DNA from: Enterococcus thailandicus | Lineage (GTDB): Bacteria; Bacillota; Bacilli; Lactobacillales; Enterococcaceae | Direction of reading: 5' to 3' | Assembly (NCBI RefSeq): GCF_001886265.1 | Contig: NZ_JXLE01000010.1 | Coordinates: 1-62,977, forward strand | Length of the DNA stretch: 62,977 bases | In this document: one piece after another, positions 59,799 through 62,977 of the stretch | Layout: each line of letters opens with the position of its first letter | How positions within the stretch are numbered: position 1 is the first letter of the stretch | The notes under the pieces: model-generated | Databases searched by the model: none | What the model saw: only the letters and a program-made list of their open reading frames with translations | What the model was told of the DNA's origin: nothing | Translations under genes and position numbers: made by a program

Positions 59799-60311
59799 TT
59801 AGTATTCCATCAACGTAATAATGTCATAGCCCTTAATTTTATCACGGCCATGTAAGTCCATCAATTCAATCAGGAATGCACAACCAACAACTACGCCACC
59901 TAATTTTTCAATCAGTTCAATCGTTGCTTTGATTGTTCCGCCAGTTGCTAACAAATCATCACAAATCAACACACGTTGACCTGGTTGAATCGCATCTTTG
60001 TGTAAAGTCAATGTATCTGTTCCATATTCAAGGTCATAAGTTACTTCAATCGTTTCACGAGGCAACTTTCCTTTTTTACGAACTGGTGCAAAACCCACGC
60101 CCAACTCATACGCTACTGGACAGCCGACAATGAATCCACGCGCTTCAGGTCCGACAACCATGTCAATCCGTTTTTCCTTTGCATAATCGACGATTTGTTT
60201 TGTTGCTTCACGATATGCATCTCCATCTGCCATTAGCGGTGAGATATCACGAAAAACGATTCCTTTTGACGGATAGTCCGGAATACTGGCAATATAATTT
60301 CTTAAATCCAC
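59799..60311 (-). CDS. apt: Adenine phosphoribosyltransferase
   Basis: 170 residues. Salvages adenine to AMP with PRPP. PRPP motif [13 protein letters not shown] near residue 112-124, GPEARGFI near 55. Start GTG 60311 with AGGAGG 8 bases before it. 13 bases after the recJ stop; recJ-apt pairing is common in Firmicutes. Confidence 0.96.
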   Translation of the reverse strand: MDLRNYIASIPDYPSKGIVFRDISPLMADGDAYREATKQIVDYAKEKRIDMVVGPEARGFIVGCPVAYELGVGFAPVRKKGKLPRETIEVTYDLEYGTDTLTLHKDAIQPGQRVLICDDLLATGGTIKATIELIEKLGGVVVGCAFLIELMDLHGRDKIKGYDIITLMEY

Positions 60312-60324
60312 TGTTTGTTTCCTC

Positions 60325-62622
60325 CTAGGTTGTTAACCATTTCTTAATGGTAGGAATATCACTTAGTAGTAAAAATTCCTCAACTTTAATTTTCTTTAGT
60401 CGCTGTTGATACAGAGTGCTTTCAGTCAACGGGTGACTTTCTGGATGGGCGACTTTTTGCAAAACACCATCGTCTATTGTAACAAATTTCAATTCAAAAA
60501 ACACCTGAATCATAAAAATTAATAATTTTTCTGGAATTTTTAAATACTGAGCGACTGCTTTTGTTTTATAGCGAATATCAACTTTATCTTGTGTTTTAAT
60601 AAACTGAAACAAGCGAGCATATTGTTCTCTCGAACCAACTCCATTAAGATAAGCTTCCTGTGAAGAAATACCCAATAAATAAACTCGGCTAAACGTTCCC
60701 GCATGAAACACAGCTTTCAGCTCATCAAGTTCTGTTGGGCAATCCACTAATACAAGCGATTCTGGTTGATTCGTTTCCAGCCAACTCTTCATTTGATCCA
60801 TTTCTGTAAAAGTAACTATTTGTTCACGAATACTTGGGGAGACCTGTTTTTTAACTGTCTCGTCAAATGCTAGATAACATGTTTTTTCTGGTAATGCTAC
60901 GTGGTCACGGAATCGTTTTGCACGCCAATCAAACACTTGAAGTCCTTTGACCTCGAAATCAGAAACCAATAATTGTGCTTTTTTTCGACCATTCCATTCA
61001 TTAACTGAGAGTTTACCAACGATATCAAGTGAATCATTTAACAGTTCATTTTCTTGAGAACCAAATCCAAAAGCAACTGCATCTAGCTGCTCTCCCTCAT
61101 CTGTTAAAACGAATTTCAAATGTTGTTGATTTGCACCAATCTTTTTTACTTGTGTCGCAGTCACTTGTTTGAATAAAAATTGTGGTACAGGATTATCGGT
61201 TCCAAAAGGTGCTAACAATTTCAACTCATCTAATAATGTCAAAGAAGCATCTTTAGGCGAAAGCACCTCATCAATTTTCATCGCTGGTCCTTTCGTCAGA
61301 TCAATCTGATTTTCTTTCACATACTCATTCATTTTTTCTTGCAACAACTCAATGTTCTCTTGAGGCATAGTCAAACCAACAGCTGCATGATGTCCACCAA
61401 AATAAGTAAATAAATCTCTCATTTGATTCAACATTTCATAAAGATTCAAGGCCTCTACACTACGCCCGGAACCCTTGGCAGATCCATCTTCTTTTAAAGT
61501 CAGTACAATCGTGGGTTTACCCGTTTCGTTCATAATTTTACCCGCAACGATTCCCAAAACGCCTTCGTGCCAGCCATTATTCGCTAATAAATGGATACTG
61601 TTAGCAGGTTTTACCATCGCTAATGCTTCTTGAGTAATTTCTTCAACAACGCTTTTACGTTCTTCATTGATTTCATTTAATTTTTTTGCTTGTGTTTGAG
61701 CAACTTCTTCGTCAAAAGTCGCCATCAGTTCCACGGCGGGGTTAGGATCACCCATTCGACCAATCGCATTCAAGCGTGGTGCGATGGAAAAACCAATAGT
61801 CGTTTCATCAGCATCTTTCATTTTTGCCCCACTTTCAGCAAACAATGCTTGTAAACCAATTCTTTCTGAATGGCGAATAGCATCAATTCCTAGTGAGACT
61901 AAACTGCGATTTTCCCCAGTTAGCGACACTAAATCAGCGATTGTTCCAATTGCAACCAAATCTAAAAATTCTGCTGGTGCTTCTTCCAACAAAGCTGTTG
62001 CAACTTTGAAAGCCACTCCTACACCTGCTAAATCAGTAAATGGATAATTTCCATCTGGGTGTCGTGGGTGAACGATTGCGAAAGCATCTGGTAACACTGC
62101 CGGCATCTCATGGTGATCGGTTACAATAACGTCAACTCCGACACTTTGAGCATAGGCAATTGCTTCATTCCCAGCAACCCCATTATCAACGGTAACAATC
62201 AATTGTGTCCCTTGATTAATTTTTTCTTCATAGACAGCTTGGTTCGGTCCATAGCCGTGTTCAAAACGGTTAGGTAAAAAGGCCTCTACTTCTGCCCCTA
62301 GTAATTCAAGTGTTTCTTTCATAATTGTCGTACTGGTGATTCCATCGGCATCATAATCGCCATACACAAGAATCTTTTCGCCACTGATAACTGCCTCTTG
62401 GATTCTGCTAATTGCTTTATCCATATCATGCATCAAGTACGGATCATGTAATTGTTGTTCTTTTGGATATAAAAACTGTTTGATTTCTTGTTCTTCCTGA
62501 TATCCGCGCTGCCAAAGCATTCTGCCAATAAAAGAAGATAAGTTATGGTTATTGATTAGCTGAAAAAAAGCTTCAGGTGGTTCTTCGGCACTTAATTTCC
62601 AATCATATTTTGCTTGCTTCAC
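60325..62622 (-). CDS. recJ: Single-stranded-DNA exonuclease RecJ
   Basis: 765 residues. DHH phosphoesterase motifs: DYDADGIT near residue 82, DNG and DHHEMP near 160, HPRH; DHHA1 domain with GRSVEAL and GGHHAAVG near 415, then an OB fold and a C-terminal extension typical of Firmicute RecJ. 5'-3' exonuclease in recombination and base-excision repair. Start GTG 62622, AGGAG 7 bases upstream. Confidence 0.96.
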   Translation of the reverse strand: MKQAKYDWKLSAEEPPEAFFQLINNHNLSSFIGRMLWQRGYQEEQEIKQFLYPKEQQLHDPYLMHDMDKAISRIQEAVISGEKILVYGDYDADGITSTTIMKETLELLGAEVEAFLPNRFEHGYGPNQAVYEEKINQGTQLIVTVDNGVAGNEAIAYAQSVGVDVIVTDHHEMPAVLPDAFAIVHPRHPDGNYPFTDLAGVGVAFKVATALLEEAPAEFLDLVAIGTIADLVSLTGENRSLVSLGIDAIRHSERIGLQALFAESGAKMKDADETTIGFSIAPRLNAIGRMGDPNPAVELMATFDEEVAQTQAKKLNEINEERKSVVEEITQEALAMVKPANSIHLLANNGWHEGVLGIVAGKIMNETGKPTIVLTLKEDGSAKGSGRSVEALNLYEMLNQMRDLFTYFGGHHAAVGLTMPQENIELLQEKMNEYVKENQIDLTKGPAMKIDEVLSPKDASLTLLDELKLLAPFGTDNPVPQFLFKQVTATQVKKIGANQQHLKFVLTDEGEQLDAVAFGFGSQENELLNDSLDIVGKLSVNEWNGRKKAQLLVSDFEVKGLQVFDWRAKRFRDHVALPEKTCYLAFDETVKKQVSPSIREQIVTFTEMDQMKSWLETNQPESLVLVDCPTELDELKAVFHAGTFSRVYLLGISSQEAYLNGVGSREQYARLFQFIKTQDKVDIRYKTKAVAQYLKIPEKLLIFMIQVFFELKFVTIDDGVLQKVAHPESHPLTESTLYQQRLKKIKVEEFLLLSDIPTIKKWLTT

Positions 62623-62684
62623 TGTCTCACTCCTAACTTAGTTATTATAGCAAACGAAACCGACAAAAAGAAGAGGTGGAAAAG

Positions 62685-62977
62685 AAGGTTGTGGCGCAAA
62701 ACGCTTGGCTCCGACAAGATAGCGCGTAAGCACTCAAAATAGCTTTCCATATTTTGTAGTGAGTGCAAGCTATATCGAGAAGTTGTTTTGGAACACCGTA
62801 AATAAGGTTGTGGTTCCAAGCGGTCAGCTTCGAAAAAATAAAGAGCAACTGCTAAAAATAGACTTTCATATTTTTAAACAGTTGAGAGTTATTGTGAGAA
62901 GTTGCTTGGGGAACACCGTAAATAAGGTTGTGGTTCCAAACGACCAGCTTCAAGTAATAAGGAAACTTTTCTAAAAT
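62685..62977 (+). repeat. Modular palindromic repeats, cluster D (runs off window)
   Basis: Units begin AAGGTTGTG at 62685, 62804 and 62924; the last is cut by the edge. Unit 1 has a third module type (GCACTC 62730-62735 with GAGTGC 62761-62766), unit 2 the AACTG/CAGTT type. Located upstream of recJ, so its influence could be on the recJ promoter region or be neutral. Confidence 0.88.

Overview
The window is a stretch of a low-GC Firmicute chromosome, most likely an Enterococcus or a close relative. The evidence is the gene set and order: pyrR-pyrP-pyrB-pyrC-carA-carB-pyrK-pyrD-pyrF-pyrE with a class 1B dihydroorotate dehydrogenase, an EbsA-type protein, a flavin NADH oxidase, strong GGAGG ribosome binding sites, a T-box, PyrR attenuation, and modular palindromic repeats resembling the EFAR class known from E. 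faecalis. I could not assign a species. I saw no tRNA, rRNA, CRISPR array, prophage or IS transposase.

Layout. 1-4501: accessory surface locus (large surface protein cut by the window edge, membrane-anchored protein, small secreted protein) with a divergent Mga/AtxA-like regulator. 4766-9059: LysR regulator translationally coupled to an alpha-carbonic anhydrase, an HD nucleotidase, a ketopantoate-reductase-like enzyme divergent from a TetR regulator. 9061-20902: complete pyrimidine operon read leftwards from one promoter through a PyrR attenuator. 20899-23344: rluD-lspA, a CBS protein whose N-terminus carries a HEPN-like RNxxxH motif, and a small membrane protein. 23411-36447: fhs, cold-shock protein, EbsA, RNase H-like protein, CDF transporter, ECF S component, T-box-controlled alaS, acetyltransferase, CshB-type helicase and VanZ-RDD protein, punctuated by repeat clusters. 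36448-45879: HD hydrolase, M32 carboxypeptidase, then a conserved cell-envelope/DNA block (RNA methyltransferase, rnpB, gpsB, YpsA-like, recU, pbp1A, nth, dnaD) whose order matches Bacillus. 46071-55509: oxidoreductase, CorA, NADH oxidase, PerR, CysK, LysM glucosaminidase, transketolase, YnzC. 55585-56633: lexA and a small SOS-controlled membrane protein. 56768-62977: multidomain chitinase, apt, recJ, and another repeat cluster running off the right edge.

How it works together: most of the window is core metabolism (UMP synthesis, one-carbon, cysteine, pentose phosphate), envelope growth (GpsB, PBP1A, LspA, glucosaminidase) and genome maintenance (RecU, Nth, DnaD, RecJ, LexA). Regulatory RNA is well represented (pyr attenuator, tRNA-Ala T-box, RNase P RNA). 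Accessory content sits at the left edge and in the chitinase.

Most interesting points: (i) a 72-residue membrane protein just after lexA with two LexA boxes built into a near-consensus promoter, a candidate SOS division inhibitor or damage-response effector; (ii) a HEPN-like plus CBS-pair protein, a candidate ligand-gated RNase; (iii) four clusters of modular repeats whose stem arms differ between module types but keep complementarity; (iv) a second, two-copy nested stem-loop element; (v) the surface locus with its Mga-like regulator. Starts were adjusted where a Shine-Dalgarno sequence decided between candidates; several genes use TTG or GTG.
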